A stretch of 64,000 nt of DNA from Candidatus Poribacteria bacterium (GTDB lineage: Bacteria > Poribacteria > WGA-4E > WGA-3G): the NCBI GenBank assembly GCA_026706025.1, contig JAPOZO010000032.1, forward strand, positions 1 to 64,000. The letters run 5' to 3'. Below, in pieces: positions 24,539 to 32,834 of this stretch. The first letter of the stretch is position 1. Each line of letters begins with the position of its first letter. The notes beneath the pieces were generated by a model that searched no databases, was not told the origin of the DNA, and saw nothing but the letters and a program-made list of their open reading frames with translations. A program made the translations under genes and the position numbers.

Positions 24539-25177
24539 ATGGCTTTGAAATGTCAATCAGGTGATATAAAATGTCCAGCGTACAAACATCAGGGCATTTT
24601 CCAACCGGATAATAAAACCGTAAAATCACTTTTGCCAGATTTGAAGTGCTGTGCGGCGTGTATGTCGTCTGCGCCACCGAAACGTCCTGATCTCCGCGAT
24701 GATATGTTACAAATTGCTTCTTTAACGCTTGTTGAAAAGGGACCTAAGTTCAACCCATCGCATGAAAGTGGTGCAAGTTTCGGAACTTTCATCCGCCCTC
24801 GGATCTGTGGGGCTTTGATGGATGCAAAAGGTAAGGAGCTCAGCCATAGCAATCGTGAGCTTCTCAATTGGAATCCGCACACCGGCATTGATGATGGAAC
24901 GAATCAGTATGTCGCGCGGTTAGGTACGGCTCTAAACCTGCATGCTGACTTTGAGGATGAACTCGTCCGAGACATCAGTTTTGCATCCGCCTTGCCTACA
25001 CTTTTAAAGGTGTTGACCCCCCGCGAACAAGCCGTTTTCGCTTGTCTTCGTGAGGATCAACGGAATTGTGAGATTGCCGAAATTTTGCAGCTTTCCGAGT
25101 CGCGCGTCAGCCAACTGGTGAGACAAGTGACCGTCAAACTGACAAACGCGGCGCAAGAACTGGGTTTAGCAGACTAA
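24539..25177 (+). CDS. Sigma-70 family factor with Cys-rich N-terminus
   Basis: 212 residues from the ATG at 24539; GGAGGG lies 8 bases upstream and overlaps an earlier in-frame ATG. Residues 1-47 hold six cysteines, including KCQSGDIKC and LKCCAAC, and look metal-binding. A region 2-like segment follows (DLRDDMLQIASLTLVEKGPK through GTFIRPRICGALMD), and region 4 (LTPREQAVFACLREDQRNCE, then a helix-turn-helix ILQLSESRVSQLVRQ) ends it. It is probably a group 3-type alternative sigma factor linked to the STAS gene upstream. Confidence 0.8.
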   Translation: MALKCQSGDIKCPAYKHQGIFQPDNKTVKSLLPDLKCCAACMSSAPPKRPDLRDDMLQIASLTLVEKGPKFNPSHESGASFGTFIRPRICGALMDAKGKELSHSNRELLNWNPHTGIDDGTNQYVARLGTALNLHADFEDELVRDISFASALPTLLKVLTPREQAVFACLREDQRNCEIAEILQLSESRVSQLVRQVTVKLTNAAQELGLAD

Positions 25178-25224
25178 CTTCTTGGGAGGCGTTATCTTGA
25201 AAATAGAAATGCTTCAAACGTAGA

Positions 25225-25280
25225 GGCGGTTGTTGATACCGGCAGTGATGTTGGATCGCAATCGCCTTTTTATATTTTCT
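25225..25280 (+). terminator. Probable terminator after the sigma factor gene
   Basis: GGCGGTTG (25225-25232) pairs with CAATCGCC (25259-25266, one G-T pair) and is followed by TTTTTATATTTTCTTTTT. The 26-base loop is long, which lowers confidence. Confidence 0.5.
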
Positions 25281-25346
25281 TTTTGACGCTATAGCCCTGA
25301 TATATCTAATGTAGTGCTATGTCATGCCAAAGTTGAAGGGGACAAA

Positions 25347-25440
25347 GATCGCGAGCGACAAGAAATCCGCAGAAATCCGCAGAAACACCCTATCAAAGAC
25401 CCCAAGCAAAACCCCCAGCAAAAACACTCGCTCCTACAAC
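25347..25440. repeat. Dispersed repeat copy: GCGAGCGACAAGAA ... CACTCGCTCCTACAA
   Basis: Same family as 16603-16762. It begins GATCGCGAGCGACAAG, has two GAAATCCGCA units, then GAAACACCCTATCAAA, and ends CACTCGCTCCTACAACAAG. It lies in the gene-free stretch 25178-25657, which otherwise holds a terminator and a promoter. Confidence 0.75.
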
Positions 25441-25563
25441 AAGAGCGGTGTGGGACTGGAAATTGATACGGAAAATAAATAGGATCGCCTATCATTTCAA
25501 ACATGACAAAGCAGTAGGTGGATCTTAGCAAATTAGAACCAGGCATTTCCTTGAAACAAAGAC

Positions 25564-25592
25564 TTGACATTGATGTAAAAATATAATATAAT
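25564..25592 (+). promoter_or_regulatory. Perfect-consensus sigma-70 promoter for the DUF1552 gene
   Basis: TTGACA (25564-25569) and TATAAT (25587-25592) are separated by 17 bases, 66 bases before the start at 25658. The DUF1552 gene therefore has its own promoter, away from its usual DUF1592 partner. Confidence 0.88.
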
Positions 25593-25657
25593 TTATGCAT
25601 ACATAAAATTGAGGTTTCTTGCTTTTAAGTGATAGGTGACATCACGAAGGAAAAGCT

Positions 25658-27001
25658 ATGAACACATCAAAACAACTTTCACGTCGAACATTTCTACAGG
25701 GTTTAGGCGTTACCATTGCTCTACCGTGGTTGGAAGTGATGGGACCTGTTACATCGTGGGCAGCGGCATCCGCAGGTGCAACACAAACAGTACCGAACCG
25801 GATGGCATTCCTCTATGTGCCGAACGGAAAGATTATGGAGGATTGGACCCCGAAACAGGTAGGTGCTGACTACGCGCTTACTGATATTCTGAAACCGTTA
25901 GAGAATGTAAAGGACAAAACACTGGTACTCAGTGGTCTAACGGCTGATAAAGCACGCGCCAACGGCGATGGTGGGGGTGACCACGCCCGAGCGATGGCAG
26001 CCTTCCTGACAGGCGCGCAACCCCGTAAAACTGACGGCTCTGATATTCATGCCGGCATTTCTGTTGACCAAGCGGCAGCATCACACATCGGCACACAGAC
26101 CCGTCTTCCGTCACTGGAGCTCGGAATTGATCCGGGTTACAGATCAGGAAACTGCGATTCCGGCTATAGCTGCGTCTACTCTGCAACGCTGTCGTGGCGT
26201 TCCGCAACGCAGCCGCTTCCGAAAGAGGTTAACCCGAAACTCGCCTTTGAACGCCTATTCTCGACCATGCCGGACACCGAACGGGCCCAACGCGATCAAC
26301 AGCGAAAAAGTATCCTCGACTTTGTTATGCAGGACTCAAAGGATTTGATCCGTCAAGTCAGCGGGAACGATGTGCGTAAACTTGATGAGTACTTCTCCGC
26401 TATCCGGGACATAGAACTGCGAATTGACGCAGCCGAGAAGTTCCCAGCGATCGAAAGACCCGATTACATCGCACCTGAAGAAATTCCTAAAGACTTCCAA
26501 GAGCACGTCCGACTCATGATGGACCTGATTGTACTCGCCTTCCAGACAGATGTGACGCGTGTTGTGACTTTTACGTTAGCAAATGAAGGGAGCAATAAGT
26601 CGTATCCGGCTGTCAATGTCACTGATGGGCATCACTACCTGTCGCATCACCGTGGTGACGAGGAGAAGGTGGCGAAAATCCGTAAAATCGACGTCTTCCA
26701 CATGCAGCAGTTGGCATACTTCTTGGAAAAACTGGACGCAACTGCTGAAGCGGACGGTTCGCTGTTAGACCATTCAATGATTTTGTATGGCAGTGGAAAC
26801 GCAGATGGCAACCGACACAGCCATCACGACCTCCCAATTCTGCTCGCAGGTAACGGGTGTGGCACGCTTAAAAGTGGTCGCCATATCCGCTATCCAAAAG
26901 AGACACCGCTCAATAATCTCTGGATGTCAATGCTCAACCGTATGGATGTCAATTTAGCACAAATAGGCGATAGCACTGGTAGTTTGCCCGATCTTTCCTA
27001 A
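25658..27001 (+). CDS. DUF1552 domain protein with Tat signal
   Basis: 447 residues. The leader MNTSKQLSRRTFLQGLG has the twin arginines at 9-10. The body is DUF1552: RMAFLYVPNGKIMEDWTPKQ, then GGGDHARAMAAFLTGAQP, SLELGIDP and a C-terminal HDLPILLAGNGCGTLKSGRH. DUF1552 proteins are usually encoded directly after a DUF1592 protein; here they are 6.3 kb apart. AAGGAA precedes the ATG. The role is unknown. It is expected to be exported folded to the periplasm. Confidence 0.9.
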   Translation: MNTSKQLSRRTFLQGLGVTIALPWLEVMGPVTSWAAASAGATQTVPNRMAFLYVPNGKIMEDWTPKQVGADYALTDILKPLENVKDKTLVLSGLTADKARANGDGGGDHARAMAAFLTGAQPRKTDGSDIHAGISVDQAAASHIGTQTRLPSLELGIDPGYRSGNCDSGYSCVYSATLSWRSATQPLPKEVNPKLAFERLFSTMPDTERAQRDQQRKSILDFVMQDSKDLIRQVSGNDVRKLDEYFSAIRDIELRIDAAEKFPAIERPDYIAPEEIPKDFQEHVRLMMDLIVLAFQTDVTRVVTFTLANEGSNKSYPAVNVTDGHHYLSHHRGDEEKVAKIRKIDVFHMQQLAYFLEKLDATAEADGSLLDHSMILYGSGNADGNRHSHHDLPILLAGNGCGTLKSGRHIRYPKETPLNNLWMSMLNRMDVNLAQIGDSTGSLPDLS

Positions 27002-27026
27002 AGCTACGATTTCCCATGTACTTGCT

Positions 27027-27058
27027 GGCGAGGTTCCTAACCTCGCCATTTTTTTTTC
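27027..27058 (+). terminator. Rho-independent terminator after DUF1552 gene
   Basis: A perfect 9-bp stem GGCGAGGTT/AACCTCGCC (27027-27035 with 27039-27047), loop CCT, followed by nine Ts. It lies 25 bases after the stop codon at 27001. Confidence 0.92.
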
Positions 27059-27467
27059 GCTGTGCCTCTGCGCAATCCGACCTATGTACTAACTTGGTGT
27101 TTACAGTGCATTTTCAGACCACATCATAGGTGTCAATTTAGTAGATTTTCAGTGGGGTTCCTCTTGAAGTCCCGTAGGTTGGGTTGAACGGCACTGAGGA
27201 GTGGACTGTTGACAGGTCAAACACCTCTGAAAGTCAATATCCGGCCATATCTATTCCTGAACGTAGTGAAACCCAACTTTACACTGTCAGTGTTCCGGGA
27301 ACTTCATAGGCAAAACGTTGGGTTTCACTCGGTCTCTGGTGGCGGTTGTTTCTCTGGAGAAAGTTGTGTTTTTCTCTAATTTGGCGGGTTTCGGTGACAT
27401 CCGTTCAACCTTGGGGAAACACCCAAGCAAAAACACCTACGGGACTGAAAGTTTTCGCGAAGTATCC

Positions 27468-27489
27468 GGTGCGGTTAGGAAACCGCACC
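27468..27489. repeat. REP-like palindrome, copy 1
   Basis: Arms GGTGCGGTT and AACCGCACC around AGGA, followed by TACCG. The 27 bases from C27467 on (palindrome plus TACCG) are identical to the copy at 34499-34520. Confidence 0.75.
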
Positions 27490-27816
27490 TACCGACCTGG
27501 GATATTCGGTTTCCTATAACTCTTTTCTTAGATTGACCCCTACCGTTCTTGAAACGCCACATGGAGATAGCAAACAACTGAATAATTTTATCATATTGTG
27601 AAATATAAATCACATCGAACGCCTACGAATTTTCACCCTACCCCCAACATTTTCCCGACAACCTATCTCGGATACAAGCACCCAACCCTTCGGATGCGCT
27701 TGGAAGTATCACACTAACCCCTCAAAATTCAGGTGTCAGATTTTCGGAATATAAAGCGCACAAACCCATATATCGTGTAGGTTTATCGTCAAATATCATT
27801 ACTTTGGCAAAACTAT

Positions 27817-27841
27817 ATTGATAATGGGTTTCATTATCAAT
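27817..27841. repeat. Perfect 10-bp palindrome ATTGATAATG/CATTATCAAT
   Basis: Ten-base arms with a 5-base spacer (GGTTT). The half-site TGATAATG resembles Fur-family operators, but both flanking genes end here, so an operator role is not supported by position. It may be a transcript-end hairpin of the minus-strand gene. Confidence 0.5.
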
Positions 27842-27906
27842 AAGTATAAATGGTGTAAATTTAGATGCGGTTAATTTTAGAGGGACCTTATAGGTGGAAA
27901 AGTGAA

Positions 27907-29811
27907 TTACCAGTCCTTAAATGGAAAGATACGTGTTTCTGTTGCCATGCCGTAGAAACTCCACAGACTGCCCGCAACGAACTCGCCAAGGATCAAACCG
28001 AGGAAGAAAGGTGCCGCCTTTCGGTGTAATTGCAAGCCACCCTGCTTAATAATCAGCCATTTTGCGATTGTGCTAATCATCAGTGAGATCCAGAGCCAGT
28101 TCATACACCAATCCGCTGCCCCCGAGACAGCATAACCGACAGCATGGAAGGGCCACCAAAAGAATCGCATCCGTAGAAACATTAGAAGAAACGTGAACCC
28201 CATGCCGATACCCATAAATGTCACTTCAGGGATGTTCGGGTTTGTTGGGAAATTGAGCTGCTGTTGGAGCCGGTTGAAAGGATGGTGTGCGAAACTTCCC
28301 GATGACCCAAAGCGGTAAACATCATGCAGATATGCCCAGAATGAGCCAATAGAACCCACAAGCACTGCCAAAAGCATCACCCACACCAAGGGTTTCGGGT
28401 TAAATCGCGCCCGTGAAGCGAGTTGGAAACCCTCCAATTGATGCGGCATCGGATGGCTGCGGTGTGCGCGATTGAAGAAAAACAGAAAAGAGAGTGCTGT
28501 CAGATTAGCCCCCCCCATGCCACGTGACCCTAAAATCGCAGGTAGGGCGTAATCGGGTCCCATAAAGTGTAAGTCATGCGCAGGCGCGCCGGATTCCACC
28601 CGCATGCGCGTGATCCCCGTTGACAGGGCAAAATACATGACAAAAAAGACGATACCGAGCGAAATGCTGATGCCTATCTTCACAGAAAACGCTATAAGAT
28701 AGATGCATCCTAACACAATACCGATGATCGCGGCACGATACCGCATCGGTTCAACCGATTCGTCGAGACTTGAGCGTCCTGTGGCGACTTGCTTGAAGAC
28801 CTCAGCGAGGTATTTACGGCTTGCCCATACCGCGAAAATAGCAAGGCCGAGATATGCCCCCAAGGATTGCTGCCGGTCATAAGGGAATCCCGGTAAACCT
28901 CGCACCCCGATGATTGCACCACCGACGCGCTGCATCTTGCGAAACAGATAAAAGAACCAACAGGAAAAGGACAAATCCAACGGCATGAAGAATCCGAGTC
29001 CAATGACAAATGGATAGATAGAAAAAGGGGTCCACCCGATGGCATTCCACGGTTTATCAGTGAAAAAGTGGCTGATATTCCGAAACCGAACGCCGACGAT
29101 AGGAATTGTCGGGAAGAGATAACTAAGTCCGTTAATAAGGTTTAGGAGTGAAACGAGAATAAACGCTGTCCAAAATACCCGACCGCGAAAGAAGTTTGCG
29201 CCACTGTCCCGCGTCATTTCCAACGGCAGTTGGATAATCGGATAGGCGAGTTTCTCGCGTTCTGTCCACTGTTTGCGTAGTACAACGTTGATGCAGAGCA
29301 TAACAAAGACAAGCACTAAAATAAAGCTCGTCCACCACAATGTCGGTCCTAACCATGCCCGTAAAATCTCTGTGTCATAAACCGTGGATTGTCCTTCGTA
29401 AAACCCCTCCAAAACTCGTTTATCTTGGACTGTTCCCCATGTCGGTATGTACCGGTGCAGCAATTCTCGCCACTCGTTTTCAGGCGTATCGAACCAGAAG
29501 ACGTGTCCGATCATCGGGATAAGCACCTGTGCGTGGTCGTGTGATGCAATAGCACTCGCCATACAAAGCATCACATAGATAACAAGGAGTTCGCCGTGTG
29601 TCAATGCCCACTGCCGTTTTACTCGCCGAAGCAGCAGGTTAAAGAGCGTAATAATAAAAAGAAAAAAGACTGCATTGAAAAAGAGCGACATCGTCGTCGG
29701 AAAGAGACCCCACCAGACCATTTCCGTATACATAATCCAATAGCAGTTAATCGGGATCAGGATAAGTGCTAATGTAACTGATTTTAGGGTGACACCGCGG
29801 GTTAGAGCCAT
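27907..29811 (-). CDS. Polytopic membrane protein, DUF6785-like
   Basis: A 634-residue protein with about a dozen or more membrane segments, starting MALTRGVTLKSVTLALILIP. Recognisable stretches are HGELLVIYVMLCMASAIASH, the loop REKLAYPIIQLPLEMTRD and RMRVESGAPAHDLHFMGPDY. The pattern fits the DUF6784/DUF6785 proteins common in Planctomycetes-like and poribacterial genomes, distantly reminiscent of oligopeptide transporters. AGGAG precedes the ATG. It is the last gene of a minus-strand operon, 40 bases after the UnbV/ankyrin gene. The substrate is unknown. Confidence 0.75.
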   Translation of the reverse strand: MALTRGVTLKSVTLALILIPINCYWIMYTEMVWWGLFPTTMSLFFNAVFFLFIITLFNLLLRRVKRQWALTHGELLVIYVMLCMASAIASHDHAQVLIPMIGHVFWFDTPENEWRELLHRYIPTWGTVQDKRVLEGFYEGQSTVYDTEILRAWLGPTLWWTSFILVLVFVMLCINVVLRKQWTEREKLAYPIIQLPLEMTRDSGANFFRGRVFWTAFILVSLLNLINGLSYLFPTIPIVGVRFRNISHFFTDKPWNAIGWTPFSIYPFVIGLGFFMPLDLSFSCWFFYLFRKMQRVGGAIIGVRGLPGFPYDRQQSLGAYLGLAIFAVWASRKYLAEVFKQVATGRSSLDESVEPMRYRAAIIGIVLGCIYLIAFSVKIGISISLGIVFFVMYFALSTGITRMRVESGAPAHDLHFMGPDYALPAILGSRGMGGANLTALSFLFFFNRAHRSHPMPHQLEGFQLASRARFNPKPLVWVMLLAVLVGSIGSFWAYLHDVYRFGSSGSFAHHPFNRLQQQLNFPTNPNIPEVTFMGIGMGFTFLLMFLRMRFFWWPFHAVGYAVSGAADWCMNWLWISLMISTIAKWLIIKQGGLQLHRKAAPFFLGLILGEFVAGSLWSFYGMATETRIFPFKDW

Positions 29812-29851
29812 TAAGTTCTCCTACTGTTTCCTCAATCTTGACTGGCATTGC

Positions 29852-31984
29852 CTATTTTATTGCCGTTTTGAGCATCTCCACAATTTTAGGATACCCTTGT
29901 GATTCCGCAAGCGTCAACGCCGTGTCGCCCCGCCTATTTTTTAGGGTGGCATCGGCACGATTTTCAAGTAAAAGCCGAACGATATTTGCATGTCCGCGCC
30001 ACGCCGCATACATCAACGCTGTTTCACCGTTACCGTTTTGCGTATTTACTGCTGCGCCTTTTTCAAGCAATCGTTCGGTGATCTCCAGATTTCCTGTCTT
30101 GTTGATAACAAAAATCAGCGATGTATTACCGTTGGCATCCGTTACGTTCACATCTGCTCCATTTTCAATGAGGAACGTCACTGCATTGATGTCTCCTTTT
30201 TCGGCTGCAATGCGTAAAGGGGACCGCCCTACAGCATCTTTTAGGTTTACATCTATGCTTGTGCCGCGAAGGGCTGCAATATTTTCTGTCCATACTGCTT
30301 TGAAAAGCCTATCCTCGGGTGTATCGGAAAATTCGGAAATGACGTGTTCCTGATTAATGGGAAGATTTTCAAAGACTTGCACAACGCCGCTCTGCCACCG
30401 CAGCTCAAGTCTATCAACAGTTGTATTTGCCCCTAAGCCAAAATAGCACCGAGCGTCGCGGGTGGACATGTAACTCGATCCTGGATTTACCTCCCGCGTC
30501 TGTGTCTGTTCACCAGCCACCATAGTGATACGCGTGCCGATCCCGTCTCGATTGCTAATCACACCAACAGTTTTAACCGACACCCAATTATTTTGCGTTT
30601 GCGTTTCATTTCGCAATAAAGTTACGGGACCACTATTTTGTGTAACGAGTATGTCAACATCGCCGTCGCTATCATAATCACCGAAGAGTGTGCCTCGGCT
30701 CACCGCAAGGCGTTGAAAATAGCCGCCTGCGCTCTCTGAAATTTCTTGGAATGTGCCGTCTCCGTTATTACGGAACAGTTGATCGGGTTGGCGATACGTA
30801 AGGATATCGTGTGTGTCTTCAATGTTATCAATGATATGTCCATTGGCAATGAAAAGATCTAACCATCCATCACTATCCGCATCAAAGAGCCCCGTCCCAA
30901 ACCCGACATACAAATAACTCTCTTTTCCGAGATGTGCCTCATAAATTACATCCGTGAAGGTGCCATCGCCGTTGTTCCGATAGAGGGCATTAGTCTCGTA
31001 GGAGAGGTTCGTGACAAAAATATCAAGCCAACTGTCGCTGTTATAGTCCCCGATGGTAACACCCATACCGGCTTGCGCTACCCCGTTGAAACTGTAAGCA
31101 CATCCGGCGAGGAGCGAGATTTCGCTGAATGTGCCATCGCCGTTATTATAAAAGAAATCGTTTCGGGTGTCGTCGTTTGCCACGTAAAGATCAGGCGCGC
31201 CGTCGTTGTTAAAGTCCGCTGAGACGACCCCTAAACCTTTCCCGTGAAACATGCCACCGACTCCACCAACACCCGCCGCTTGACTAACATCTGTAAAGGT
31301 GCCGTCCCCGTTGTTATGATAGAGTCTATCAGGCGCGCCTTCAAATAACGACGGATGGCAATAGGTGTGTATTCCGTCTTCTCCACACGGCAGGTAAGTA
31401 ACATCAAGCGAATACACAAGATAGTTGACAACAAACAGATCAAGATACCCATCGGAGTTGTAGTCGAAAAAACAAGCACTGCTGCTCCATCCTGGGTCGC
31501 CGACACCTGCAGAGCCCGTCACATCCGTAAAGGTACCGTCGCCATTGTTGCGGTAGAGCACGTTCGCCCCGAAATTGGTTACATAAAGATCTACGTTGCC
31601 GTCGTTGTTATAATCTGCACATGTCGCTCCCTGTCCATAGTTGCCAAGATTTGCCACCCTTGCAGCCGTTGTGATGTCAGTAAAAGTGCCATCACGATTG
31701 TTGCGATAGAGTGCGCTCGTCGCCTGTTTTGCTGATGGTGATTTGTCCCAATAACCGCTGTTGACGAGATAGATGTCAAGAAATCCGTCGTTATCTGCAT
31801 CAAAGAACGCGCCGCCAGCACCGAGGGTTTCAGGCAAATGGTACGCGCCTTCAGCACCGTTGACGTGTCGGAAATTGATGCCCGCTTTTTCGGTTATATC
31901 AACGAATTGGATCGCCTCAGCACCTAACAAGGGTGATATACATACAAGGCATATAACCAAAAGGAGTGTGTTTTTACTTTTCAT
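29852..31984 (-). CDS. FG-GAP/VCBS - UnbV - ankyrin fusion protein
   Basis: 710 residues from the ATG at 31984 (an upstream ATG at 31999 would add five residues). A signal peptide (MKSKNTLLLVICLVCISPLL) leads into about seven FG-GAP/VCBS repeats with Asp-rich calcium loops (DYNNDGNVDLYV, DFNNDGAPDLYV) and recurring LYRNNGDGTFTDV. An ASPIC/UnbV domain (about 470-560; GIGTRITMVAGEQTQTREV) follows. The last 140 residues are four ankyrin repeats (GRSPLRIAAEKGDINAVTFL, GETALMYAAWRGHANIVRLL). ASPIC/UnbV with ankyrin is an uncommon combination. The start overlaps the end of the FGE-like gene by 11 bases. Confidence 0.85.
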   Translation of the reverse strand: MKSKNTLLLVICLVCISPLLGAEAIQFVDITEKAGINFRHVNGAEGAYHLPETLGAGGAFFDADNDGFLDIYLVNSGYWDKSPSAKQATSALYRNNRDGTFTDITTAARVANLGNYGQGATCADYNNDGNVDLYVTNFGANVLYRNNGDGTFTDVTGSAGVGDPGWSSSACFFDYNSDGYLDLFVVNYLVYSLDVTYLPCGEDGIHTYCHPSLFEGAPDRLYHNNGDGTFTDVSQAAGVGGVGGMFHGKGLGVVSADFNNDGAPDLYVANDDTRNDFFYNNGDGTFSEISLLAGCAYSFNGVAQAGMGVTIGDYNSDSWLDIFVTNLSYETNALYRNNGDGTFTDVIYEAHLGKESYLYVGFGTGLFDADSDGWLDLFIANGHIIDNIEDTHDILTYRQPDQLFRNNGDGTFQEISESAGGYFQRLAVSRGTLFGDYDSDGDVDILVTQNSGPVTLLRNETQTQNNWVSVKTVGVISNRDGIGTRITMVAGEQTQTREVNPGSSYMSTRDARCYFGLGANTTVDRLELRWQSGVVQVFENLPINQEHVISEFSDTPEDRLFKAVWTENIAALRGTSIDVNLKDAVGRSPLRIAAEKGDINAVTFLIENGADVNVTDANGNTSLIFVINKTGNLEITERLLEKGAAVNTQNGNGETALMYAAWRGHANIVRLLLENRADATLKNRRGDTALTLAESQGYPKIVEMLKTAIK

Positions 31985-32834
31985 ATGAGGGAGTTGCATC
32001 TTTCGCGAGACGGAATCCGATGAAACTGGTACCGATCGACGGATGCTGCCCGAAGCGTACGGAACACCTCGCTATCATTTCTGGATTTAACCACGAACCG
32101 CCTTTCACAACACGCCGACTCCCAACCGTGGGTCCCTTCGGGTTTCGATCAGGACTGTGATAGTAGAAATTTTCTGAATACCAGTCAGCCACCCATTCCC
32201 AGACATTACCTGCCATATCGTGTGCCCCGTAAGGACTTACGCCTGTAGGATAAGTTCCAACGGGTTTTAGGTGTGCCCCAGACTGTTTCCAAACGTTTGC
32301 ATGAACGGTTGTGCCTTTAATCCGTTGCGTGAAGGTATTTCCCCAGGGCCACCGTCGAGTAGTCGTTCCGCGAGCGGCTTTTTCCCATTCTGCTTCAGTG
32401 GGCAACCGCATACCTCGCCACGCTGCATAAGCAGTAGCAGCATCCCATGAGACCCCGATGACAGGGTAGTTCGGCTTTGTCGCTGCGATCTCGGGCCAAG
32501 TGCCGAACGCGCCTTCATAACTAATGGGTGTATGTTCACTGCTGGTTCCACCGCTTTCAAGCCAAAACAGATAATATTCAGCGTTGGTTACCTCGGTTTT
32601 ACCTATATAGTAGGCATCCAGATAGACTTTATGCGCTGGTGCTTCATTCGGAAGGTCGTCATCACTGCCCATTATGAAAGTACCAGCAGGGATGAGGCAC
32701 AGATCAGATTCAGCCAAGACATAAGGTAAGAACCCCACAATTATGAAAAGTAGGATTAGGAATTTTGCCCATCGATAGACAAGTGAATATGTCCTGGCGG
32801 TTGTTTTATTTCGACTTTGATGTAAGACGCTCAT
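31974..32834 (-). CDS. FGE/SUMF1-fold protein lacking the catalytic cysteines
   Basis: 286 residues from the ATG at 32834, which overlaps the TPR gene end; an ATG at 32882 overlaps it further. An N-terminal membrane/signal segment (FLILLFIIVGFLPYVLA) is followed by a complete formylglycine-generating-enzyme fold: LIPAGTFIMGSDDD, KTEVTNAEYYLFW, GMRLPTEAEWEKAARG, DMAGNVWEWVADWY, RRVVKGGSWLNPE and FIGFRLA. In active FGE the GGS motif is followed by the two catalytic cysteines; here those positions read GGSWLNPEMIARC, with no such pair. It is therefore probably not a sulfatase activator. Confidence 0.85.
   Translation of the reverse strand: MSVLHQSRNKTTARTYSLVYRWAKFLILLFIIVGFLPYVLAESDLCLIPAGTFIMGSDDDLPNEAPAHKVYLDAYYIGKTEVTNAEYYLFWLESGGTSSEHTPISYEGAFGTWPEIAATKPNYPVIGVSWDAATAYAAWRGMRLPTEAEWEKAARGTTTRRWPWGNTFTQRIKGTTVHANVWKQSGAHLKPVGTYPTGVSPYGAHDMAGNVWEWVADWYSENFYYHSPDRNPKGPTVGSRRVVKGGSWLNPEMIARCSVRFGQHPSIGTSFIGFRLAKDATPSYEK

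Larger units (their letters stand above)
27059..27906. other. Long convergent intergenic region rich in repeats
   Basis: About 850 bases without a supported gene, between convergent genes. It holds a GGTTGGGTTGAACGGCAC stretch (about 27178-27195) whose inverted form also occurs near 6375; a 13-bp inverted repeat AGTGAAACCCAAC/GTTGGGTTTCACT (27265-27277 and 27317-27329); a short copy of the CCCAAGCAAAAACAC repeat (27416-27442); a REP-like palindrome (27468-27489); and a 10-bp hairpin at 27817-27841. Confidence 0.6.
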
